This document shows, piece after piece, positions 47,309 to 58,300 of a stretch of DNA of 64,000 bases. The translations under genes were made by a program, and so were the position numbers. The stretch comes from Trichoplusia ni. Its lineage: Eukaryota; Arthropoda; Insecta; Lepidoptera; Noctuidae. Numbering within the stretch: the first letter of the stretch is position 1; every line of letters starts with the position of its first letter. The DNA is taken from NCBI RefSeq assembly GCF_003590095.1, contig NC_039486.1:8616336-8680335 (forward strand). Direction: 5' to 3'. Below the pieces are notes generated by a model, which ran no database searches, had not been told where the DNA came from, and worked only from the letters and a program-made list of their open reading frames with translations.

Positions 47309-48678
47309 TTAAAGTTTTTTTAATTCTAAATAATCCAAGCATTTCTCCTTCCATAATTTGTAGAAGGTTTTGTTCAGTTTCCTTTTGCTGTCAGTGTCAC
47401 ATAGTTGGAGTAATGAGTTTTTGAGAGAATGCCACTGCATGAAGCTCAGATGTTTTGTTAGAGATCTTCTGTTTGATTGGTTTCTAAAGTCTTCTTCTCT
47501 GTCGATAAATGCCTTTAATGCATCAGTGCTAGTGATTTTCTTATAAGTGTGTTCAACATACTTCTCTTGGGGAGGTGGTGTTGGTGGTGTTGGTGGTGCT
47601 TCTTTATTTGATTGAAGTAGGACTTTGAAGCTTTCTCTTGATAATGCCACCCCATGATCAATATTTGTGGAACCGGTCACTTGAATTTGGTCCATGCTAG
47701 GGACGGGGTTAACCAACAGTGGTTGAATTTTATCTTCTTCATCTGATACTGTTTCATCTTTACTCATTTTATTGACATAGTCAAGTATGTTGTCTAAAAG
47801 GTCATTATCATCATCCTCAATTAAAGAGTTGTCAACATCAATGTTCTTCCGCTGGGCCCAATCAAACCTGCCAAAATTATCTATATTTTTCAGGTCTAAC
47901 CATTGTTCTAAATCCTCAGGTAGTTCATAGCTATCTGGTAGAAAAGGCAATCCTTTTAATTGCAATTTGTCCAAATATATGTATAGGTTTGAGTACCATG
48001 TTGTAGAATGTTGAACAAGAACCATACTCATAGACCATATTCTGCTTAATAAAGCATATGGCAGCAGACTCATCCAGTGGCTCTCACCTCTCTTTACCCT
48101 GTCTAAATAAAATACTGCAGCTTGTTTTGAACATACACATATCCTTACCATAATCTCAGCAAATGCTATGATCCTCAACATGATATATTCTAGCATTTGT
48201 CTGGTGGGTAAATAAAGATCGTCATCGTTTTCAGAAGGCAATGCTGCTATAAAGTTTTCTATATCTTTCAATAAGTTTAGAGACAAGTATTTCTTTAGTG
48301 CAGTATTAACTTTTCTTAAGTTTCTGTAGCCTATATCGTTCTGGAATTTCTTATCATATTTGTATAAAAATCTTGAACAAATAGCGCCCTCCCTGTGTAG
48401 TGGCGACTGTTTTGATAGCACTTTGTTTATATTATTCACCACATGTTTTATTGCCGACAGATCTGAAATTCAACACAGTAAACGTTAGTCCTTTCAAACC
48501 CAACTTTAATCTAATTAAATATGAATAATTATTGATAACAGGCTATAGGAATACTAACACAAAGTTTGTCAATATTACAGACAGACGAAATATTAATTTA
48601 CTCACCAAATTTATATCGACATAGAAACATGCTAACTGGTGGTGGTAAAAGAGATTTATTGTTCCATGGCTTAAGCAT
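47309..48678 (-). CDS. Nepro-like protein (nucleolus and neural progenitor protein homologue)
   Basis: Two exons, 48606-48678 and 47309-48462, join in phase 1 across a GT-AG intron (donor TTTG|GTGAGT, acceptor AATTTCAG) to give 408 residues. The start is ATG at 48678 (MLKPWNNKSLLPPPV); an in-frame TGA lies a few codons upstream. The N-terminal 200 residues are helical and rich in Leu/Arg, with FLYKYDKKFQND, YRNLRKVNTALKKYL and LLSRIWSMSMVLVQH, in the style of the NEPRO N-terminal domain, whose members act in the nucleolus and are distantly related to a yeast RNase MRP subunit. The C-terminal part is acidic, then proline-rich (APPTPPTPPPQEK), then basic. The family call rests on remembered overall resemblance, not on a search. 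A polyadenylation signal (47301-47306 on this strand) begins two bases after the stop codon. Confidence 0.62.
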
Positions 48679-49244
48679 TATCAGATACTTCAATCAGGTT
48701 TCTCTTATGATGATTAGAATATACGAAACCCGAAACTATTTAAATTCAACACATCGATATGACATCAACTCCTAACATAACCTCTATGCTGAAACGTCAA
48801 GTTTGACATGTTTATATCGAAGTGGTAACCGTTCCTTTTCGCGTCTTGAAGTTGTTCAACCATGTAACGCAAGGATTACTCAAAACTTCTATCCACTTCA
48901 TTTAAATCTTAATTTGCTTTTAGTAAATCATAATATATTGGATAACGTAATTTCCGTTCAGAATGAGTGTTTTTCCTGTAATCCAAACTAGAATACCTAA
49001 TGCTTAAAGCCATAAAAAATCAAACGTCAAACTCTGTACCTGTAGAGAAACAAAATAAAAGTTACTTTTCGGTCGGAAGACAAACTACTGTTGAGGAACC
49101 GGTAAATAAATTTTATCAGAATTTACGATAATTTACAACACTTTAGTGTAGTTCATTTTTGAGCCAAAGCTTATTAATGCGATATGAAAAGTTTAGAATC
49201 AATATAATTAATTCTATTCGCTTTTCCAGATATTTAACCATAAA
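48679..49244. promoter_or_regulatory. Head-to-head promoter region between Nepro-like and Ssb-c31a genes
   Basis: The two start codons face away from each other 566 bases apart, so this segment probably serves as a bidirectional promoter. It has a DRE-like site (acatcgatatga, about 48751-48762). A likely 5'-UTR intron for the + gene runs from 49102 (ACCG|GTAAAT) to 49229 (cttttccag). I saw no clear TATA box. Confidence 0.5.
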
Positions 49245-50045
49245 ATGCCAAAAAACAAGAAGAAGCAGGAAAGCTCCAGCAGCTCTGATAGCGATGATGG
49301 ACCTGTTGATGTAAGACCTTTTTGTTTTATTTTCGGTTTCTAAACATCATACTAGCTTTCTAAAATAGGTCTGTTTATTTGTTATAGACCATTTTTCTCG
49401 TATACTTACACGTGTAATGCAAATGGCCAACACTTTTATTTTACTTTTTTGTTTCGATTATGATACGATAAGTATGTTGTTGAAATGAAAATCATGACTT
49501 AATCATCACCTTATCGCCTTTTAACGGCAATCGTTAATGCTTCGGTAAATAAAGGTATTTTGTAGAGATGGATCTTTGGCCAAATGATTTTATATTATTC
49601 AAACACACAAGTCTGTGCATTAATTATTATCTATATCGAATCAAGACTATCCCTATCACTCATGAGGCCCTTAACTCATAAATTTACTTATATTTTAATG
49701 GTAATTATTTGTCTTGTCATGATCATGTGATGCCTTAGAAAGATACTTTATTGATGTTACTTTTAACCATTTTATTATTACTTACAGAGAAACCCACCAC
49801 CAGAAAAGAAAGCCAAAATGGGAAACAGGACAGATGACAAAGAGCCAACATGGGTACTGCAAGGCAAAAAGTTGGTTAAAATAAGGGAGTTCAAAGGAAA
49901 GTTATATATAGATATAAGAGAATTTTATGAAAAGAATGGTGAGCTGTTACCGGGCAAGAAGGGTATTAGCATGACACCTGAGCAATGGAGGAAGCTTATG
50001 TCACTGGGTGATGAAATAAATGAAACACTTAGTACTTTATGTTAA
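49245..50045 (+). CDS. Ssb-c31a: RNA polymerase II coactivator PC4 / single-stranded DNA-binding protein
   Basis: Two exons, 49245-49310 (22 codons, donor GAT|GTAAGA) and 49788-50045 (acceptor tacttacag), give a 107-residue protein, the usual size for insect PC4. Residues 10-18 form a serine/acidic run (SSSSSDSDD) typical of the phosphorylated N terminus that regulates PC4, followed by a Lys-rich segment. Residues about 41-107 are the PC4 single-stranded DNA-binding domain: WVLQGKKLVKIREFKGKLYI, IREFYEKNGELLPGKKGISM and PEQWRKLM. It binds single-stranded or melted DNA at promoters and links activators to the general transcription machinery. It may share a promoter region with the Nepro-like gene. 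Confidence 0.95.
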
Positions 50046-50064
50046 ACTGTTTGTTGTTTCTTGT

Positions 50065-50070
50065 AATAAA
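50065..50070 (+). terminator. Polyadenylation signal AATAAA for Ssb-c31a
   Basis: AATAAA lies 20 bases after the stop codon and is followed by T/G-rich sequence (tgtttgagtatttgt), the usual downstream element. Confidence 0.75.
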
Positions 50071-52269
50071 TGTTTGAGTATTTGTAAAACACTTGCTTGT
50101 TTTTACTACAGCTTAGATGCCTGTCACTGTTTACAATAGGAATGGTAATAAGAATTCATGATAGTTTTAATAATGCATGATTTATGTGTGGTATAAAGTA
50201 GTAGCTTTCAGTGTCAAAATTGGTTTTAAATAGATGTCACAGTAGTAATGCAACCAATTACAATATGAAATAGAGCATGTGTTTATTTAGTTACTGAGAC
50301 AATAGTTGAATTCAAGTTTCAAGTCTTGAAACAATGCACTTATTTACAATTTCCATTTGTCTCTATTATACTTGTTTTGGTTTATAGATATAGAAAATGA
50401 ACAGGAGTTATAAAAGGTAAGCTGCCTTTTATAACTCAATGGATTCTTTTTTTAATTTTATTCTCTGTGGATTTTGGCTTCTGGTCAAAACTAAGGGTAT
50501 TTTTTAATAAATAAAACAACATTTGAATAAAAGTCCTCTATTAACAATACAAAGACTTGAAATGTAGATGAGGCAGAGTTACTTTACAGTTCATACCTTT
50601 TGGTTTTAAACCTTCAGGTGGTAATTATTATTATTAAAATAAAACAGGTACAAGATTGAGCAACCTTCACTTCGAATATTGAACATATATTAGAGCTAAA
50701 CAAATACAGAATGGGAAATATTCCATAATTTTCAGGTTTGTTCAGCAACAAGTTATTAACATAAATAGATAATTGTCATGAACAATAAGTATGGTGAGGT
50801 TGAATATCAAAACATTTAATCTTGTATGTGTTTCTACTGGGGAATGGCTGACAGTATTATAATGACCAAGATAAAATATCTATAGTCATTAGGTGTTTAT
50901 CTTGAAATAACAGCATTTTATATTTTTATTGTATGTTGCTCTTACAATGATTATTCTACTATAGTAAGATTTAAGTGTCACCAATCAGTACTTACAAAAT
51001 AATAAAACTGCTCTCCTTTTCTGAAAGTATTTACTGCTTAAACATACTGCTGAGTTTCATAATAAATATGTCAATAGTACCCTTAAAACTGTTTAGACTT
51101 ATTGTACCCAAGTACCTAGTTTGTGAGTGGTATTAATAATTTTCTAGAAGTAACTTTGATGAAAATCATCATGCTTAACGCCATCACAAAACATTGGAAT
51201 ATGCTCATACCTTGTCCCAGAAATAAAATTAATTAAATATAAAAAGGAACGCGCATATCAACCTGAGATTTAGATATCAGATCATAATCAAGTGTACCTA
51301 CTTAATAAATATAACATTACATGCTATAACATCGAGTTTACAAGTCTAGAATATCAGTATATAAAAATACATTCATACTAGACACCTACTACTTCACAGA
51401 AAGTATCTATAATTGATAAAATTGACTAAATTTAAACCTAAATGGAAACATTTGGCATGAAATTACAATCTATTGTATGACATATTATATGGCATGAGTA
51501 ACAATTTATAACTAATAAACATGACTAGCGTTACTAGTAACGTTTTGATTTAGACTTACTTTATGAGGACTATAGCTCTTATAAATATGTTTAATAAATG
51601 CCCACCCGATATAATTAGATTACCGACACAGTAACAAATACGAATATTTACCCTGGACTAAAATTATATTTACAAGTATGGAAAAATAGAACATTAAATC
51701 CATTGCCATTAATACATTGTCAGATGATTTTATGTTGTTGAACCTCAGTATACAGAAAAGAGATATTATAATATTTATTACTACTTGTAAGATAAATGCT
51801 CACTGAGAATTGCCCTGATTTGATTTAAACATCATACTTATTTAGGGCGTAATATACAACGAATGCGGTCTCTTAGAATACGCGACTATCTCATTGATAA
51901 AGGTACACGACAAAATATCTTAATAAGGAATATACTTACAATAGAGGTATGTGCGAAAACAAATTAAATTAAAACTGCATACCTATATAAGGCAAGAAAT
52001 TTACAGCCATTAAAGTTGATGTTTCAATAAACAAAAATATATTCACCGTTTCAGGTAATCAACTAATAAATAAAATAATTCTTAAGTGATAGTAAATTAG
52101 CAAGGGCATTGCCAATTATTGGCGAACTTCATACTTGTGTACACTTCCCATTACCAGCATGGTATGCATACCTTTTCCTTTACTTAATACAACCACATAC
52201 CACGAGTATTACTTATTTTAAATTTCTGTAATTCTTCCACAACGTCTTGTCTGAATCATATAAAATAAA
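50071..52269 (-). other. Interval between Ssb-c31a and EPT1, probable EPT1 3' UTR
   Basis: This 2.2-kb AT-rich stretch lies between two converging genes. I see no coding frame or recognised repeat. Part of it is probably EPT1 3' UTR, since many TTTATT hexamers (AATAAA on minus) occur; which one is used cannot be told. Confidence 0.5.
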
Positions 52270-52332
52270 TTACTTAATCTTTGGTTTGATATGGAAACAT
52301 TCTATATTGAAATGTTGACACATTTCCTGCAC
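52270..52332 (-). CDS. EPT1: EPT1 terminal coding exon
   Basis: Acceptor TGCTTTCAG, phase 0. It encodes VQEMCQHFNIECFHIKPKIK then TAA. The piece aligns with the 'VV-Q-L-HF' tail of relatives, so this is the canonical 3' exon. It stops before the position where vertebrate SELENOI has its selenocysteine. Confidence 0.85.
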   Translation of the reverse strand: MQEMCQHFNIECFHIKPKIK

Positions 52333-55300
52333 CTGAAAGCAAAAAATTAGTATAATTAGGTATTAAAAATCAGCATGCATCTAAAGACAGAAAACTCGTA
52401 TAAAGTAAATGTAATATTTTTATTTCAGACTTTTTCCAAGATCCTCATCCCAAGAGGAAACAGAAGCAATGTCTTGCACACCTTGCTATCCCTGAGGGTT
52501 AGCATTGAAATTAATGTTGCCATGAGCCCGAGGTACCTCTGCATTATCCTCGATGTTCGTCGTGAACAAAAAACCAAACACCACGGAAAACAAAGTAATC
52601 TTACCCTTTTAGAGGTAAAAGAAAGTAAAAAGAAAAAGTCATCACATAATGAGTACATCTTTAATGTAAAGATCGTGGCTGGTGTCCGTACTCACCACCT
52701 TGGTCCCGTAGTAGATGTGCGCGAGCGAGCAGAGCAGCGCGAGCGCGGCCAGCAGCAGCAGCTCGGCGGCCGCGCCCGGCGCCGCGCCCAGCACCAGCAG
52801 CACCACGCCCGCGTACGGGACCAGCAGCCAGTTGAACACCTCGCAGCGGGTGTCGCTCATCTGGGACACTATGAGGCGACACTGGAAATGGACAGGGAAT
52901 TATTGGTAAGTACAATGCGGGAATATGACTAGAAAATGCATGAAATTGTTTTTCTTGATATTATTGTTAAAACAAAACAATAAACTACTACTTTACAGTA
53001 TGGAAATGCTGCAATATTATTTAACACCACACAAAATTTCACGTTAAGACTAAAAAGCTAGAATATTAAATTACAGACAATTTTTACTTTACAAAAAAAA
53101 TGACTTTTCATTTAAAAACAGCAGCTTATTGCTAAAAAATCTTAGAATTTTCCATCCCTATTAAAAGTATGTACTTACATTAATATTAGAGAATATAGTT
53201 CCGGTCAGTATATAGAAGATCCTGGGCGCTCTGTTGATGATGTCTGTAGGCGAGTATATGGCCCACACCGAGCTGAGCACGAAGAATATGATGAGCGGCA
53301 CTAGCGGCCTCACCGCTTCGCTGAAAGGACGCATTTTACCCGTGCCGTCGCGATATGACCTAGAAACATGACACAAAATAGTTTTATAAATGAATTATTT
53401 TTCCTCCGTATGCTTGTTTTTTTTGATATTTTATTTTACGCAGATTCAAGATTTGTATTTCGTTTTTTTTAATGATTGTACATTTTTAGCTGTATCGCCA
53501 CTTCGTAAAACATCAATTACGTAGAAGTTCAATTGCTTCAATCTAATTCGTAAGCCCATATCATATAATAATATAGAAAATCACGTACTAACTGTCTGCC
53601 TTCATCAGCGAGCCTTCAGTAGTACTTACTTGTAAATATTCCACAGAATGACAGTCTGGCTGGTGAGCATGGCGGAGAAGTAGAGAACGAACTCGAAGAT
53701 GACGCCGGGCGTGATGCCGCCCGGCAGCGTCACGTGCCACGCCTTCGGCCCGAACACTGACGTCACCAGCAGGAGAATGCAAGAGCCCTAGAAAAAGAAT
53801 AAAAAATACAGCCACTGGCAAAGGACGTCAGAGAGAAAGCAAAAAATACGGAATAATTTAGGTCATGCAACTTGTTGTGCCTAATTGGTACCTAAGCAAA
53901 ATTAAAGAATTCTTCCCCGCTTTAAATCCGTAATAACCGTCAAACATTCGACAATAAGCTTTCTTGCTTAAGTCACTGGTACATACGTGTAATTACATAT
54001 CTCATTCGAGGTTGCTAGTGCCAAAGCAATGTTTGAAGGATAAAGTAAAATTTGGGAAACTTAATTATTTTATTCTATTTTATAGACAAGGCAACTAAAC
54101 TTACAATCATGGTGAAGTCGTACCCCCAAGGCAGGAACATAACGCCAGTGTTGTATTTCTCCCAGTGCGTCAGGTAGAAGTTGAAGAATATGTTCCAAAT
54201 CAGAAACAGGAACCTTAACGTGCTCACTTCATCTCTGGAACAAGATATGACTTTATTAATTCTACTGCAAAAACAAAAGAAAAAACAGTACCTTCTGAAA
54301 TGAAATCATTAATTGATCTGTAAGTAGGATATTCTTCCGAGAGGACAAGTAACGTTGGCGATTGGAAGAGTTATTAGGCGGATCGTTTTAATATTGTATT
54401 CAATTTGTAAAAGTTGAGCACAAAAAAAATATATAATTTCTGTAAAGACTGTGCGAATTGGTCTTTATTAGGTATTACCTATTGTAAATTTTGCAAGTAT
54501 CCCTTAATAGCATTAAAAAGTATCAGAATAATTTATTATTACACCTACTTATTATAAATAATTATTAACTCAACGAACTGCAGTACTTAACCATAAATTA
54601 TTATTAAATTAACCCAACAATTATTATGATGCAATAAATCAGATTTTACGCTCAATAATTAATGAGATATCAAAATACACACGTGATAACAGATAAGTTA
54701 AGATATGTTTTATTAATTGTACTATAAGATTACATTTAATACATGATAGTCATGTCGATTTCGATGATGATGTCAAACGGCTAACTTTAGGCTTCGTTTT
54801 CACCGAAGATGCAAAGAAATGTGTAAAGCGAGGATGTGTAGCGGAGCTTTGAAAATGCTTATTAATGTGCGGTGTGAGGATTTGGACAACCTGGTTAAGT
54901 ATGTAGCGAACCTCGCGATACAATCTCGCTCTCAATCTCTACTTGTTTTGTATGTGACAGAATCTAATTGCGGTAAGCTGTGAACGAAGCGAGGTAAATG
55001 AAGGGATTCTATTGGTCCCTTAAAAACGTCCGACACATCGGACGCATGTTTATTGACTTTTGATACTGACTGTACTAATATTAAAATTATATTTTGCCAG
55101 TTGAACGTATCACATATCTATTATAAGCTTAAAAATATGGTCACAGTGTCCAGTGCATGACCCCATATTTGGAGGAGGCCTATGTACAGTGATGGGCCGC
55201 TATAGGCTGATTTAAATGATTACATTAAAAACTTATCGTTAAGCTAGCAAGCGTCAGTAGCTTGCCTTATTAGGTAGATTACTTTCATTTTTGTTGGGTT

Positions 55301-58300
55301 GTTAATAACACATATTGCATATCTACATTATCTTGACGTACGTATGGCATGATTTGTGATATGAACATAATTATATATTAGTGGCTATATAATGCGCTGT
55401 ATTAGATGTGTCCAAGGCCGCGCTGTTTCCTATCCGGCGCAGGGTACAACTTAGATAATCTAATTGTGTATTATTAAATGACTATAAACAAACCATGTCA
55501 TAGAGATGATATCGTTGGTTTCTGTAATAACGGTTACTAAAAACCGCTTTAATTCGTATGTGTACCTAAAGAGAAAAAATTCTAAAAAGGTTTTGTGGAG
55601 AGTTTTGATGGTATGTTCCTTCTGCATTTGGTTACTTAAATTAAATAACGTATCAGTGTTTCTGAACTTAATAAAAGTAACTCTAAAAGTTTCTTAAGAG
55701 GCATCTCTTTCACTAAGCGTCAGTACTCAATATAACTGTCTCTCTAATCACTCAAATGGAACTGTACAAAGGGATAAAGGTTAAAGGGAAAGCATCCGGA
55801 ATGTTTCGATAAAACTTCATTGTTTGTATTTAGATAACACAATGCAACAGATATCCGGAACAACTTATTAAACTCGGTCATATCATTCATAAATGAATGA
55901 ATTCATGTTATGATGCATAGTTAGCAGAACTCTTGTTGCGTTTTGTTTTATTTCGAATAAAGATTTTTTTAATGACTTTCGCACGAATTTAATTCGTTTT
56001 GCGGTGGGTTTCTACACACATTCAATTCACATGCACAAAGATACCTAGACTCAGAACAAGCGTTCATGGATGACATGAATGAGGATCGAAACCGCGACAC
56101 GATGCGTTTAGCAAGTTCGGTGTGGTGATCTATACAACTCGGACAGTTATGGTACGGAGACGGCGCGGAGAGGGCAGTTTTCTTTCCACAACAAAAAAAT
56201 CAAAGGACAGAAGTTACGAGGAAGTGGTTGACCCCAGGTAGTTCGTGTATCTACAAGGTGATTTTATTGTTTAACTTCTAACAATTAAGTTGTTCGCAGC
56301 GACATACTTAGAGGCCATTTTAACAGTTAACATGTAGCAGTTAATGTTAAAATATAAAAGAAGACCCTATCTCACAGCTAGTTTTTAAAATCAAGTTTTA
56401 ATGAAAATAAGACAATCAATCGCCGTATGATNNNNNNNNNNNNNNNNNNNNNNNNNNNNNNNNNNNNNNNNNNNNNNNNNNNNNNNNNNNNNNNNNNNNN
56501 NNNNNNNNNNNNNNNNNNNNNNNNNNNNNNNNNNNNNNNNNNNNNNNNNNNNNNNNNNNNNNNNNNNNNNNNNNNNNNNNNNNNNNNNNNNNNNNNNNNN
56601 NNNNNNNNNNNNNNNNNNNNNNNNNNNNNNNNNNNNNNNNNNNNNNNNNNNNNNNNNNNNNNNNNNNNNNNNNNNNNNNNNNNNNNNNNNNNNNNNNNNN
56701 NNNNNNNNNNNNNNNNNNNNNNNNNNNNNNNNNNNNNNNNNNNNNNNNNNNNNNNNNNNNNNNNNNNNNNNNNNNNNNNNNNNNNNNNNNNNNNNNNNNN
56801 NNNNNNNNNNNNNNNNNNNNNNNNNNNNNNNNNNNNNNNNNNNNNNNNNNNNNNNNNNNNNNNNNNNNNNNNNNNNNNNNNNNNNNNNNNNNNNNNNNNN
56901 NNNNNNNNNNNNNNNNNNNNNNNNNNNNNNNNNNNNNNNNNNNNNNNNNNNNNNNNNNNNNNNNNNNNNNNNNNNNNNNNNNNNNNNNNNNNNNNNNNNN
57001 NNNNNNNNNNNNNNNNNNNNNNNNNNNNNNNNNNNNNNNNNNNNNNNNNNNNNNNNNNNNNNNNNNNNNNNNNNNNNNNNNNNNNNNNNNNNNNNNNNNN
57101 NNNNNNNNNNNNNNNNNNNNNNNNNNNNNNNNNNNNNNNNNNNNNNNNNNNNNNNNNNNNNNNNNNNNNNNNNNNNNNNNNNNNNNNNNNNNNNNNNNNN
57201 NNNNNNNNNNNNNNNNNNNNNNNNNNNNNNNNNNNNNNNNNNNNNNNNNNNNNNNNNNNNNNNNNNNNNNNNNNNNNNNNNNNNNNNNNNNNNNNNNNNN
57301 NNNNNNNNNNNNNNNNNNNNNNNNNNNNNNNNNNNNNNNNNNNNNNNNNNNNNNNNNNNNNNNNNNNNNNNNNNNNNNNNNNNNNNNNNNNNNNNNNNNN
57401 NNNNNNNNNNNNNNNNNNNNNNNNNNNNNNNCGCTTAAGTTAATAAGTTTAAATAAATTAGATAAGTAATCGTTAGGCGTCATCTTTACAAAAATATTCG
57501 TATCCTACGTTGATTTACTCGGGTGTAAAGCAAGGTCAACGGCATTATGATTGCACGAACCAAATACTTGGTAAATACGAGTCGGGCGTTTGTTTGACGC
57601 CCTACAGTACCGGCTATCGTTTTCCACATGTCTGCTCTCTACAAGCACGTGTTCAACACGCCTACAGACCTTTTGTACTCTTGATTGGAGACTTTACATT
57701 ACTAAATTGGATATAAAAGGTAGATCCTGCCAGCAGTATTAAACTCTTTCATGCTAAATGTGTAAATAATTTGGTGTCAAGGATGCGTCTATGAGCACAC
57801 AGAAAAAATCTTTATTTTTTTTCTATTGTTTTTTATAAGAAAGATTAAGTACCAGTGTATTTCCAATACGGTTTCTTTAATAAGACAGATAGGTAACAAG
57901 ACTTTTTTTCTTTATAGACCGATGAAAACTTGCGCTAAAACTGCGGAACACATCTCAAATTAAGGAGAGTACTGACTATTTTACTGCTGCAAGAGTTCTA
58001 CAGCTATGGGTTAGTTGATAAAAAGAACAAGAATAGAAGTATAAAAAGCGCTGATTGATTTAAGAATACAATTTGCAGATACAGAGTGGCGATTAAGTTA
58101 TTTTACTTTTATATTGTGAAGTTGTCACGCAATTCGCTAGCACACGTGGTTTTATTATTTCGGCGATAACCTGTTTAGCACGCCGGCCACGGCAGTTCGC
58201 AACCGGAACGATTGTAAGATTTTCAAAACATGGCTTGGATTTTATTATAACCGCACAATATCCCTAGTAAACAAATCACCGTATTGTTTCGTGCGATTGA

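Noticed and set aside
50071..52269. Possible extra gene between Ssb-c31a and EPT1
   Set aside because: No open frame or exon logic; better explained as 3' UTR and intergenic DNA.
52375..52932. 185-codon + strand open frame across the EPT1 3' region
   Set aside because: It runs antisense to the GC-rich EPT1 exon 52696-52881 and to the candidate terminal exon; its composition is that of a reverse-complement shadow.
56416..57483. Apparent open frames running through the N block
   Set aside because: They consist almost wholly of unknown bases and carry no information.
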